Positions 52,616 to 61,885 of a stretch of DNA of 64,000 nucleotides are shown piece by piece (position 1 is the first letter of the stretch; each line of letters starts with the position of its first letter). The notes under the pieces were generated by a model. That model made no database searches. It was given only the letters and a program-made list of their open reading frames with translations, and had not been told where the DNA came from. The stretch comes from Bilophila sp964369665 (GTDB taxonomy: Bacteria > Desulfobacterota > Desulfovibrionia > Desulfovibrionales > Desulfovibrionaceae). The translations under genes were made by a program, and so were the position numbers. The DNA is taken from the NCBI GenBank assembly GCA_964369665.1, contig CAYJFS010000004.1, forward strand, positions 1 through 64,000. Reading direction: 5' to 3'.

Positions 52616-55375
52616 ATGGGACATCCAGAAATAGAATTCTCACTTGCAGCAATGCAAGTTATTCGCCGTAATGGAGATGTGGTGTCTTTTAATGCAGATA
52701 AAATAGCTTCTGCTTTAACAAAGGCATTTATGGCAGTTAAAGGAGGCCAGAGAGTTTTTTCTTCAAGTATTCATGATAAAGTAATGCACCTTACCGAAAT
52801 AGTTAAAAAATCTTTAACAAGACGTTTACCTGATGGTGGTACTATTCATATTGAAGATATACAAGATCAGGTAGAACTTGCATTAATGAGATCTGGAGAA
52901 CATGAGGTTGCACGTGCATATGTATTATATAGAGAAAAGCGTGCAGAAGAACGTGCCTCTAATAGTTCATCAATAAAAAAAGCAATTTTACATGTTATTG
53001 ATAATGGTGAGAGAATGGTCTTAGACCATGCATGGCTTATGAAAATTTGTCAGCTTGCTTGTAAAGGCTTAGAGGATGAGGTTTCTATAAAAATTATTTT
53101 TGATGAGACACTTAAAGGGCTTTATGATGGGATGTCATTATCAGATGTATATAGTACACTTATTCTTTCATCACGTACTATGATTGAGCATGAACCAGCT
53201 TACAATCAAGTAACAGCAAGATTTTTAAGAATAAGCTTAGCACGTGAAGTTCTTGGACAGAATGTAGATTTAGATGATTTAGCTATTTCAAATATTGAAT
53301 ATTTCCCTGAGTTTATTGAGCTTGGTATTCGTTCAGGACTTTTAGATTCAAGGCTTGCAGATTTTGATCTTTCAAGATTAGCATTAGCGTTAAAACCAGA
53401 ACGTGATGATTTATTTGGCTATATAGGTATACAGACATTATATGATCGTTATTTTTTACATATAAACGGACGACGTATAGAGTTACCCCAGCTGTTTTTT
53501 ATGCGAGTAGCAATGGGTCTTGCTTTAAATGAAAAAGATAAAGAAGCACGTGCAATAGAGTTCTATACTGTCTTATCAAATTTTTATTTTATGTCATCGA
53601 CACCAACGCTTTTTAATAGTGGAACTGTACATCCACAATTGTCTTCATGTTATGTAACAACAATAGGTGATGAACTTGATAATATTTTTCAGTCTATTAA
53701 AGAAAATGCATTATTACAAAAATATGCTGGTGGAATAGGGAATGATTGGACGTCTGTTCGTGCTTTGGGTAGTCATATAAAAGGAACAAATGGAAAAAGT
53801 CAGGGTGTAATTCCTTTTATGAAGGTAGCTAATGATACAGCTTTAGCAGTTAACCAGGGAGGTAAACGTAAAGGCGCGGTTTGTGCTTACTTGGAGACTT
53901 GGCATTTAGATATCGAAGATTTTCTTGAGTTACGTAAGAATACAGGAGATGATCGTCGTCGTACACATGATATGAATACTGCCAATTGGATACCAGATTT
54001 ATTTATGAAGCGTGTAATAGAAAATAAGGATTGGACACTTTTTTCTCCTTCTGATGTATCTGATTTACATGATAAGTTTGGGAAAGAATTTGATAAAGCA
54101 TATACAGATTATGAAGCTAAAGTTGAAACAGGTGAGATTACTCTATTTAAAAAAATTTCTGCTGTGCAGCTTTGGCGTAAAATGCTAAACATGCTTTTTG
54201 AAACAGGTCATCCATGGATTACTTTTAAAGATCCTTGTAACTATCGTTCACCACAACAACATGTAGGTGTTGTACATAGTTCTAATTTATGTACAGAAAT
54301 TGTTTTAAATACGTCAGAAAGTGAAACTGCTGTTTGTAATTTAGGTTCAGTAAATTTACCTTCACACCTTAATTTAGACGATGGATCACTAAATCAAGAA
54401 AAGTTAGCACAAACAATATCAACAGCCATACGAATGTTAGATAATGTTATTGATATAAATTTTTATAATTCATCTAAAGCACAACATTCAAATTTTAAAC
54501 ATCGCCCTGTTGGCTTAGGTATTATGGGTTTTTCAGATTGTTTACATGCATTAGGTATACCATATGCTTCTAAAGAGGCTGTAGAGTTTGCTGACTATTC
54601 TGCAGAAATAGTATGTTATCATGCATACTTAGCTTCTACAGATCTAGCAAGAGAGCGAGGACATTATAGTACTTTTACTGGAAGTTTATGGGATCGTGGA
54701 ATTCTCCCTTTAGATTCAATTAATATTCTTAAAGATGGTCGAGGGGCATACCTTGAAATTGATACTTCTTCAAGGTTAGATTGGAATATTATTAAGTCAC
54801 GTATAAAACAGTATGGTATACGTAACTCTACTTGTATTGCTTTTGCTCCAACAGCCACTATATCAAATGTTGTTGGTGTTTCTCAGGGTATCGAGCCAGA
54901 TTACCAAAATCTTTATGTTAAATCAAACATGTCTGGAGAATTTACTACTGTAAATGAATACTTAGTAAGGGATTTAAAAGCACTGAATCTTTGGGATGAT
55001 GTTATGGTGGCAGATTTAAAGTATTTTGATGGTTCTATTGCAAATATTAAGCGTATACCAGAAAATATTAAAAAATTATATGCTACAGCGTTTGAAATAG
55101 ATTCTGCATGGTTAATAGAAGCTGCTGCACGTAGACAGAAGTGGATTGATCAGGCACAATCATTAAATATTTATTTACCAGAACCTTCAGGGAAAAAAAT
55201 GGACGAACTTTATAGGCTTGCATGGATACGTGGTTTAAAAACAACCTATTATTTACGATCACTAGCAGCAAGTCAGGTTGAAAAAGTAGGTGTAGGTGTA
55301 CAACCTATGTTAAAAACAGAGAATCTTTCAAGAGCATGTGCTATTGATAATCCAGAATGTGAGTCTTGCCAATGA
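52616..55375 (+). CDS. nrdA: Class I ribonucleoside-diphosphate reductase, alpha subunit
   Basis: A 919-residue large subunit. It starts with an ATP-cone (VIRRNGDVVSFNADKIASAL), then the catalytic barrel with SSCYVTTIGDELDN, SSNLCTEIVLNTSE and AVCNLGSVNLP cysteines, PTATISNVVGVSQGIEP, and ends with the redox pair NPECESCQ. It reduces ribonucleotides with the NrdB radical. Translation is coupled to nrdB by an ATGA overlap. Class I needs oxygen or a metal cofactor, so this organism must meet some oxygen. Confidence 0.97.
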   Translation: MGHPEIEFSLAAMQVIRRNGDVVSFNADKIASALTKAFMAVKGGQRVFSSSIHDKVMHLTEIVKKSLTRRLPDGGTIHIEDIQDQVELALMRSGEHEVARAYVLYREKRAEERASNSSSIKKAILHVIDNGERMVLDHAWLMKICQLACKGLEDEVSIKIIFDETLKGLYDGMSLSDVYSTLILSSRTMIEHEPAYNQVTARFLRISLAREVLGQNVDLDDLAISNIEYFPEFIELGIRSGLLDSRLADFDLSRLALALKPERDDLFGYIGIQTLYDRYFLHINGRRIELPQLFFMRVAMGLALNEKDKEARAIEFYTVLSNFYFMSSTPTLFNSGTVHPQLSSCYVTTIGDELDNIFQSIKENALLQKYAGGIGNDWTSVRALGSHIKGTNGKSQGVIPFMKVANDTALAVNQGGKRKGAVCAYLETWHLDIEDFLELRKNTGDDRRRTHDMNTANWIPDLFMKRVIENKDWTLFSPSDVSDLHDKFGKEFDKAYTDYEAKVETGEITLFKKISAVQLWRKMLNMLFETGHPWITFKDPCNYRSPQQHVGVVHSSNLCTEIVLNTSESETAVCNLGSVNLPSHLNLDDGSLNQEKLAQTISTAIRMLDNVIDINFYNSSKAQHSNFKHRPVGLGIMGFSDCLHALGIPYASKEAVEFADYSAEIVCYHAYLASTDLARERGHYSTFTGSLWDRGILPLDSINILKDGRGAYLEIDTSSRLDWNIIKSRIKQYGIRNSTCIAFAPTATISNVVGVSQGIEPDYQNLYVKSNMSGEFTTVNEYLVRDLKALNLWDDVMVADLKYFDGSIANIKRIPENIKKLYATAFEIDSAWLIEAAARRQKWIDQAQSLNIYLPEPSGKKMDELYRLAWIRGLKTTYYLRSLAASQVEKVGVGVQPMLKTENLSRACAIDNPECESCQ

Positions 55376-56448
55376 TAAATACAAATCAGACAGAAGTAAA
55401 AAGTATGGATAATTCAGGTAAATTAACTAAAGAAAGTAAAACTCTTAAACCTGTTAAGGCTTCTGATAAACGTATTGTAAATGGTAAAGCAGATATTAAT
55501 CAACTTCTTCCTTTTCAATATCCATGGGCTTGGGATTTTTTTCTTAAAGCAAACCATAACCATTGGACGCCACTTGAAATTAATATGTCCCAGGACATTC
55601 ATGATTATAATCATAAATTAACATCTACTGAGCGTCATATTTTTGATAATGTTTTAGCATATCTTACCACATCAGACATTTTAGCCATGCGTAATATAGG
55701 TTTAGCTGTTATGGAAAAAATGACTGCTCCAGAAATACAAATATACCAAGCACGCCAAGTATATGAAGAGGCTCTCCATACATGGACATATCAACATTGT
55801 ATCGAGAGTTTAGGTTTAGAACAGTCTGAAGTATATAATCGGTATAGGGTTGTTCCAGAAATCCATAGTAAAATTTTATTATCAAATAAATATTTAGAAC
55901 GAGTATTAACTTCAAATCTAGATTTATCTAATAAAGATAATATCCATGATTTTGTTTTGTCGTATATCTTTTTTGCTGCTATTTTTGAGGGTTGCTGGTT
56001 TTATAATGGGTTTTCACCTATATTTGCTCTGCAAAGAAGAGGTTTAATGAAAGGAACAGCAGAGCAATTCCAATACATCCTTCGTGATGAAGTTCTTCAT
56101 TGTGCTTTTGGTATTAGCGTAATAAAAACTATAATAAAGGAAGAACAAGTAGTTCTTGATCCTAAGGCTATAAGAAAATTATGGGATGAAGTTGAAGCAG
56201 CAGAATTAGCTTATGCAAAATATATTATTCCTGAACCTATATTAGGGTATAATGCAGAGCTTCATATAGGACAGTTTCGTTTTATTGCTAACCGTAGGGC
56301 TAGACAACTTGGTTTAAAAGAACCATTCCCAGGTGCTGAAAATGTATTACCTTGGTTAGATGAACAAGCTAATTTGTGTAAGGAGAAAAACTTTTTAGAA
56401 ACTCGTGTTACTGAATATCAGACAGGTGGTGGTTTAAGTTGGGATTAG
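55372..56448 (+). CDS. nrdB: Ribonucleoside-diphosphate reductase, beta subunit
   Basis: A 358-residue metal-binding subunit. Ligands are seen in TSTERHIFDNVLAYLT, QVYEEALHTWTYQH (with the tyrosine expected to carry the radical) and LRDEVLHCAFG. ATG 55372 overlaps the nrdA stop; the TTG at 55366 gives two more residues and is less likely. A terminator follows. Confidence 0.96.
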   Translation: MINTNQTEVKSMDNSGKLTKESKTLKPVKASDKRIVNGKADINQLLPFQYPWAWDFFLKANHNHWTPLEINMSQDIHDYNHKLTSTERHIFDNVLAYLTTSDILAMRNIGLAVMEKMTAPEIQIYQARQVYEEALHTWTYQHCIESLGLEQSEVYNRYRVVPEIHSKILLSNKYLERVLTSNLDLSNKDNIHDFVLSYIFFAAIFEGCWFYNGFSPIFALQRRGLMKGTAEQFQYILRDEVLHCAFGISVIKTIIKEEQVVLDPKAIRKLWDEVEAAELAYAKYIIPEPILGYNAELHIGQFRFIANRRARQLGLKEPFPGAENVLPWLDEQANLCKEKNFLETRVTEYQTGGGLSWD

Positions 56449-56494
56449 TGATTTTTATTATACTGTTTTGATATTTTGTTTGATGTATTTGAGT

Positions 56495-56532
56495 ATCAAA
56501 AGGCTATATTTATATAGCCTTTTGATTTTTTA
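56495..56532 (+). terminator. Terminator after nrdAB
   Basis: ATCAAAAGGCTATA and TATAGCCTTTTGAT form a 14-bp stem with a short loop followed by a T run. Confidence 0.9.
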
Positions 56533-56674
56533 ATAGGTTCTTTTATTATTAAGATATACATTTTTATTATTGTACTGTAAGTGTAATAAGTTAAAATATA
56601 GATATACATTTTATTATATGTATATACTTAATTATACTGATTTTATTAAGTTGCATATAGTAAAGGGGAATAGC

Positions 56675-57793
56675 ATGTTTAAAAGAAGGTTTTATTTTTA
56701 CAGTATAACTACTATTTTTTTTATATGTATAGTTTTATTATTTAATTCTTCTATCTATGCTATAAACATATTCAGTAATGGCGAACCCAGGATATACACA
56801 GATGAAGTTAATGGTGATACATTTTATGGTGGTTATAACTTAGGCATTCCTGGAAATCCTGCAGTTTCAGGCCCAACAGAGATGACGTTTAATGTGCAGA
56901 ATGTTCCTCAAAATATTGTAAATTCGATTATAGGTGGTAGTTTAAGTACAGCAATACGTAGCAGTACTATTCAAGGTGATGTTATTCTTAATGTGGCTAA
57001 TACTCAAGGTATAGCATTATATGGTGGTGGTGTTGCTGTAACTACTCGAAATCCTGCAGTAGTCACTGGTTTAGTTCGTATAACACTAGATAACTCAGAT
57101 TTTGTAGATGTTTATGGTGGTGGAAATGAAATGTTAATTGCAGGTGTTAGAGGTAGTACTAGTGTTGGTGGTGTTAATATAGTTGTAAAAAATTCTAGAA
57201 TAACAAATTTAACTGGATCTGCTTCTTCTCTTGGTCTTGAGCCTCAGCGTTTTGCTGTTGAGGGTGATGTTAATATCCAAGTTACTGATGGATCAGTTAT
57301 ACAAAATCTTATTGGTACATCAGAATCTTCTGCACATATTAGAGGTAACCTTTCTATTTATGTAAAAGAAGCCCAAGTAGATCGTTTGTCTTGTATAGAT
57401 CATGCTATGTTAGCTGGAAATCTTTTAGTAGAGTTAGCTCAGGGAGCTACCATTAGGGATGTATTTTTGTCCACAGAAAGTAATCTATTAGGAACTGCTA
57501 AATTTATTGTTGATGGTGCACAAGTTACAAATTTTAACCTTGGACCTAGTAGGCGTAATCTCAATACAGCTACAGTTACACTCAGAAGTGGTACAATTGA
57601 TCATTTGAATATGATTTCAGGAGTACCTATATTAACGATGCAGTCTATAGATCTTTTTGTAGAAGGTGGTAGTATAGGAAATCTACAGCTTTGTCCTAAT
57701 CAGGGTGTTTTTCATCAAACTAAACTTATTATGAGTAGTGGGAACATTAATAATGTTCAACTAGGTACAAATACTGGACTAGGGGTATTGTAA
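56675..57793 (+). CDS. Autotransporter, N-terminal part (signal peptide and passenger), ended by frameshift
   Basis: Reads from ATG 56675 (AAAGGGGAA upstream) through a signal peptide (about 1-29, ending SSIYA) into a glycine/valine-rich passenger of repeated short beta-strand units such as GDVILNVANTQGIALYGGGV, which fits a beta-helix. It stops at 57791-57793 just after four G (57782-57785). If there were five G, the frame would join the downstream reading, giving one autotransporter of about 861 residues. Lawsonia is known to have an autotransporter called LatA; identity with this gene is possible but not verified here. Confidence 0.8.
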   Translation: MFKRRFYFYSITTIFFICIVLLFNSSIYAINIFSNGEPRIYTDEVNGDTFYGGYNLGIPGNPAVSGPTEMTFNVQNVPQNIVNSIIGGSLSTAIRSSTIQGDVILNVANTQGIALYGGGVAVTTRNPAVVTGLVRITLDNSDFVDVYGGGNEMLIAGVRGSTSVGGVNIVVKNSRITNLTGSASSLGLEPQRFAVEGDVNIQVTDGSVIQNLIGTSESSAHIRGNLSIYVKEAQVDRLSCIDHAMLAGNLLVELAQGATIRDVFLSTESNLLGTAKFIVDGAQVTNFNLGPSRRNLNTATVTLRSGTIDHLNMISGVPILTMQSIDLFVEGGSIGNLQLCPNQGVFHQTKLIMSSGNINNVQLGTNTGLGVL

Positions 57794-57870
57794 ATAATGT
57801 ACACTTAGAAGTTTCAGCTGGAACTATTCATAGGATTCAACATCTTCCAGGAATACAATCGTCAACAATT

Positions 57871-59259
57871 ATGTTTTTACCTGGAGGGAATTCATCTATT
57901 TACGAGATAACACCAGGTAATTTTGGAAGTATTATTGTTCAAAGAGGTGCAAGAACTACTTGGGGTTTAGGACATCAGAGATTTTCTATTAGTGGAGATG
58001 TTGTTAATTTGTCTGGTAGCATTGGTGTTGCTGAAAATTCGACTGTTGAAATACGTGTAGGTGACCATTTAGTCATTAATGGTGGTAGGTTTAAAATTAA
58101 AACAGAAGAAGATAATAGAGTAGATCCATTTATAGTATTTACTGGAGCTCCAGGAAGTTTTGTAAAAATTATAGACCCATTAGGTATAGACTTAGATGCT
58201 TCTCCTAGGTCTTTGAGTTTAGATAGAATTCTTTTAGCACAAGCTACACCAAATATTGCTAATCCTAATATATTTAAAGCTCAGAACCATGTAGGATTAA
58301 TATGGAGTGATGTAGTATTTGATGCAGGGATAAACTCATGGTATCTTACTAATTTTCAAATGTCTAAAAGTTATTATGGTTATTCCTCGGCACGTAGTGC
58401 TTCAAGCTGGTTACGTCAAAAGCATATAAGTATTATTCAAAACCGTTCAGTCCAAGCACTTTTAGATAGTTGCGATGGTTTTTGGACAGATGTACATGGT
58501 GGGTATGAAAAGATAGATGTTACTGCTGGCGATTCAAAGATGCCATGGTTTATTTTTAACATAGGTTATGACGAAAGGTATCAGTGTAATAAAAATTGGT
58601 CAGTACTATTTGGAGGTTCATTAGGTTTTGATTTTGGTCATAATAAATGGACTCTTTTTAATAAAGTTAAAAATACTATAACAACAGGGGCTATAGAAGG
58701 TTATGTTGGTCTTGGATCTGAGTTAGGGCTTTATAGTGTTGGGACAGTACAGTTATCTGTAGGTAAAGTCCGATCAGAAAATACAGGATTTCTTACAACA
58801 AACTCATGGACAGAAATTGTTCCTACAGAATCTATAGAGCTTGGTTGGCGTTGTAAGCTCAATGATATATTCAGTATTACCCCAAGAGCACAAGTTATTC
58901 TAGAGCAAATTTCTAAACGTACATTTTCATTCTATTATTTATCAGATCATGAAAAAATTACGCTGACTGGTTCTACAGCTGTAACAACAGTTTCAGGTGT
59001 TGTTGTTGCATGTAATACAAAGCTGTTTAATGTATCTGGTAGTGTTGATTGGATAAAAGGTATATCTGGTGATTATGGTGTTCATTCAAAATTTTTTGAT
59101 AAAAATTTTAATGAGAAAAATGATAATGACGTTGTTCGTGTTTCATTAGGTTGTACAATACCTATTAATGAACATATGAATATTAGTGCAAATATTTTTG
59201 GTGATATGCTTGATAATAAAGGTATTGGTGCACAGGCAAGATTTTCATATATGTTTTAG
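57871..59259 (+). CDS. Autotransporter, C-terminal part (passenger end and beta-barrel)
   Basis: The second frame is open from at least 57765 and shown here from its first ATG, which has no ribosome site. Upstream, the codons read GIVNNVHLEVSAGTIHRIQ, a direct continuation of the passenger repeats. The last ~270 residues are an outer-membrane autotransporter barrel (from about SARSASSWLRQKHISIIQNR) with alternating strands and the typical terminal aromatic RFSYMF. On its own the fragment lacks a signal peptide and could not reach the surface. Confidence 0.82.
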   Translation: MFLPGGNSSIYEITPGNFGSIIVQRGARTTWGLGHQRFSISGDVVNLSGSIGVAENSTVEIRVGDHLVINGGRFKIKTEEDNRVDPFIVFTGAPGSFVKIIDPLGIDLDASPRSLSLDRILLAQATPNIANPNIFKAQNHVGLIWSDVVFDAGINSWYLTNFQMSKSYYGYSSARSASSWLRQKHISIIQNRSVQALLDSCDGFWTDVHGGYEKIDVTAGDSKMPWFIFNIGYDERYQCNKNWSVLFGGSLGFDFGHNKWTLFNKVKNTITTGAIEGYVGLGSELGLYSVGTVQLSVGKVRSENTGFLTTNSWTEIVPTESIELGWRCKLNDIFSITPRAQVILEQISKRTFSFYYLSDHEKITLTGSTAVTTVSGVVVACNTKLFNVSGSVDWIKGISGDYGVHSKFFDKNFNEKNDNDVVRVSLGCTIPINEHMNISANIFGDMLDNKGIGAQARFSYMF

Positions 59260-59700
59260 AAAAATCTAAATACTAAGAAGTTCTCAATACATAGGTTGAA
59301 GTACATCTTTACATGTTTCTATGATTACATCTATATAAAACAATACTATAAAATTATACTAGATATCTTGATAAAAAATCTATGTATAAGATGAATAGCA
59401 TGTGTACTTTTAAATAAGTAAAAAATAGCTGTCTATATTGTTTTTATAGCAGACTATTTTTATAGTAAAGATGATAAAGATATTCGCAATTTTTATAGAA
59501 TACAGTATATGGGTATGTGATTATTTCTTGTGCCATATGTACTTTAGTGTTAGATGAAAATTGTTATGGGTTTATTTTTCTTAGTATTAAGTTAGCGGAA
59601 ATACTTTTATTTTTTCTATTAAATAAAAAATCGTTTGATGAAAAACTATTTGATTTTTATTAGTATTTATAAAGCATATTTAGAGAGAGGTTGGTTTTTG
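59260..59700. other. Intergenic region between autotransporter and M15 peptidase
   Basis: About 440 AT-rich bases. A repeated block TGATGAAAAACTATTTGATT-like near 59636-59657 pairs partly with the preceding AAATCGTTTGATG, but no clear terminator or gene is visible. Confidence 0.4.
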
Positions 59701-60590
59701 ATGAAGAGTAAATTAGGTGCATTATCTATGCTATGTCTTTGCTTTATTTTTTTTTATATAATAAAGCTAAAAGCCAAGATTTTGTCACGTTAGGTGGAGA
59801 GGCTGTACTTTTCCCAAAGGATGCACAAGCATTATGTGATAGTGAGTGTATGGTAGACTTTGAATGCTTAGTGAGTTCATATCCTAAAATTGTAACTGGA
59901 ATGGTTGCAGATAAAAATAAAATACTTTGGTTAATTATCAACAACCAAAAAAAAGTGCTTTATGATGATGGTAAAAAGCGAACATATAAAGAAGCATTAA
60001 ATAGTGGAACAGTAAGAGATTCTATGTCACAATTGTATCCTATAGGATCTGACTTTTCAGTACCTAATGTTGATTTTGCTCCTGGCCGTATTCGTTCAGA
60101 TGATTTTTTACAAGCTATTTATGGTAATAGTGAAAGTGTTGTAAGGAGCCATCTTGTTAAATTAAAATTTCAAGAAAAAGAATTTTTATTTACTACAATT
60201 GGGAATGCATCTAAGGCTTTAGAGTGTGCCTTTCATAGTATAAATATGTTATTAAAAAATGATTGTGATTGTTATTTATCTCAATATGTTTTTCCTCTTG
60301 GAGGGACGTTTAATTGGCGTAAGATACAAGACACAAATAGGTTAAGCCCACATAGTTATGGAATTGCTATAGATCTTAATCCAAAAAAAGGTTTATATTG
60401 GCTTTGGACTAAAGATAGAGAAGAATATCTGAAAGCATTGAAGGCATATCCAAAAGAGTTAGTGAAAGTATTTGAAGACAATGGATTTATTTGGGGTGGT
60501 AAATGGCATGAGTTTGATTTCATGCATTTTGAGTATCGCCCTGAATTACTATGTAAATCTTGTATGGTCTCAAAGAGGAGTTTAGAGTGA
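59701..60590 (+). CDS. M15-family D,D/L,D-peptidase (VanY-like) with frame break in a poly-T tract
   Basis: The C-terminal domain shows M15 zinc motifs SPHSYGIAIDL and HEFDFMHFEYRPEL, and FNWRKIQDTNRLSPHSYG. These enzymes trim peptidoglycan peptides. The open frame begins at ATG 59733, but that start has no ribosome site. ATG 59701 has AGAGAGG upstream and encodes a good signal peptide start (MKSKLGALSMLCLCFIFF). It runs out of frame after nine T (59747-59755). One extra T would join both parts into a 296-residue exported enzyme. Slippage, error or decay are all possible. Confidence 0.8.
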
Positions 60591-60701
60591 AATTTGTAAA
60601 TTGAAAAATAAATAGGATTCTAATGAAGAAGTAGAGAGTGCTCTTAGAGTCCAAGAAAAATGGATATAGAATACATATGGTAAAGAGGGTAACTATGAAT
60701 G

Positions 60702-60778
60702 TGGCGCGGCTGAAGAGATTCGAACTCCTGACCTACAGGTTCGTAGCCTGTTGCTCTATCCAGCTGAGCTACAGCCGC
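60702..60778 (-). tRNA. tRNA-Arg (ACG anticodon)
   Basis: A 77-base cloverleaf on the minus strand. Acceptor stem GCGGCTG/CAGCCGC, anticodon stem ACAGG/CCTGT with loop CTACGAA (anticodon ACG, read as ICG), T loop GTTCGAATC and encoded CCA. Confidence 0.96.
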
Positions 60779-60962
60779 ACTAGAAAAGGCTTCTACCTTG
60801 GTAAAGGCATAAGGTCAACCTTTTTTTAGAAAAAAGATAGAATATTTATTTTTAAGGTAGAGCATTTATAATTTAAGGAAGATTTGTGTTTTTTTAGTTT
60901 TAATTAAAAAAATTCATTAATAATTCCTTAAATTTTTTGTTTTTAATATTATATGTGTATTT

Positions 60963-61877
60963 TTACATAGAAGAAAGTTTTTTTGCTTTATAGTGTGCAA
61001 GATAAACTTTGGTTGCAATCCAGTTGAGTACAAGTGAAGGGTTAACCATAAGTGTGAGTGATTCCTCAGCTTGATTAAGAACATCCTGTATATATAGAAT
61101 TCCTGCTTCCGGAATGATGGAAAAACATTGTTCAATATTTGTTTTTATTTGTTTTGTGATTGTCGAAATAAGAGACTTTCTAAGAGAAAGGATAAATTGT
61201 CGAACAACTTCCACATTGGTGTTTTTATCTATAGGTAAGTTAAACCATTCTTTTCCTGTAGATAAAAATATAGCTAAAGTTTCTTCCCACTGGGCGATTA
61301 TAGGTTCTAAAGATATTTTTTTTTGAGTATAGGCAAGCCTTACTGTTAATGCCCGTGAAATAATTGTTGGTAGTAATTGTTCTCTTTGAGGAATAAGTAA
61401 AAGAAAGCAGTTTTCTATATGAGGCTCTTCGAAAATTTTAAGTAGTGCATTTGCAGCTTCAACCCTTAAATATTGTGCTTCAGAAAAAATAAATACTTTT
61501 TTTCCATTTCCACATGGTGGTTTACTCATGATATGATGGAGTCCACGAATATCATCAATTTTGATACTCTCTTGAGCACCATTAAGAATGTATAGGTCAG
61601 AGAAAATTTTTGCGCCAATTTGTAAACAAGATGAGCAGTTCAAGCATGGTTTTTTTTCTTTACAGTTTAGCTTTGCTGTATACCAAAGCGCAGTTGAAAG
61701 ACGTTCATCAGCAGTGCCTCCTTCAAAGATAATAACTTGTGGTTGGTGTTCAGAAAGTTGTTTTAAAATTTTTTTAGCATATGTTTGTTTTGGAGACAGA
61801 GCAAGGGTGTAAGACTGTAGAGCTTCATGTAAAGTTGGTAGTGATGTATCATGGTCTTTTGTGTGTGTTTTCAACAA
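60963..61877 (-). CDS. holB: DNA polymerase III delta' subunit
   Basis: A 304-residue clamp-loader subunit. A zinc-binding cysteine cluster (CLNCSSC) and the following region (KVFIFSEAQYLRVEAANALL, EEPHIENCFLLLI, TIISRALTVRL) are typical. The P-loop is degenerate (FEGGTADERLS), as expected for delta', which does not hydrolyse ATP. The usual SRC motif reads SRA. It begins at TTG with AAGGAA upstream, 8 bases after the membrane-protein gene, so the two are co-transcribed. Confidence 0.9.
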   Translation of the reverse strand: MLKTHTKDHDTSLPTLHEALQSYTLALSPKQTYAKKILKQLSEHQPQVIIFEGGTADERLSTALWYTAKLNCKEKKPCLNCSSCLQIGAKIFSDLYILNGAQESIKIDDIRGLHHIMSKPPCGNGKKVFIFSEAQYLRVEAANALLKIFEEPHIENCFLLLIPQREQLLPTIISRALTVRLAYTQKKISLEPIIAQWEETLAIFLSTGKEWFNLPIDKNTNVEVVRQFILSLRKSLISTITKQIKTNIEQCFSIIPEAGILYIQDVLNQAEESLTLMVNPSLVLNWIATKVYLAHYKAKKLSSM

Positions 61878-61885
61878 GTAATTCC

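Noticed and set aside
60638..60829. 63-residue plus-strand open frame
   Set aside because: It spans the tRNA-Arg gene on the other strand and has no coding character.
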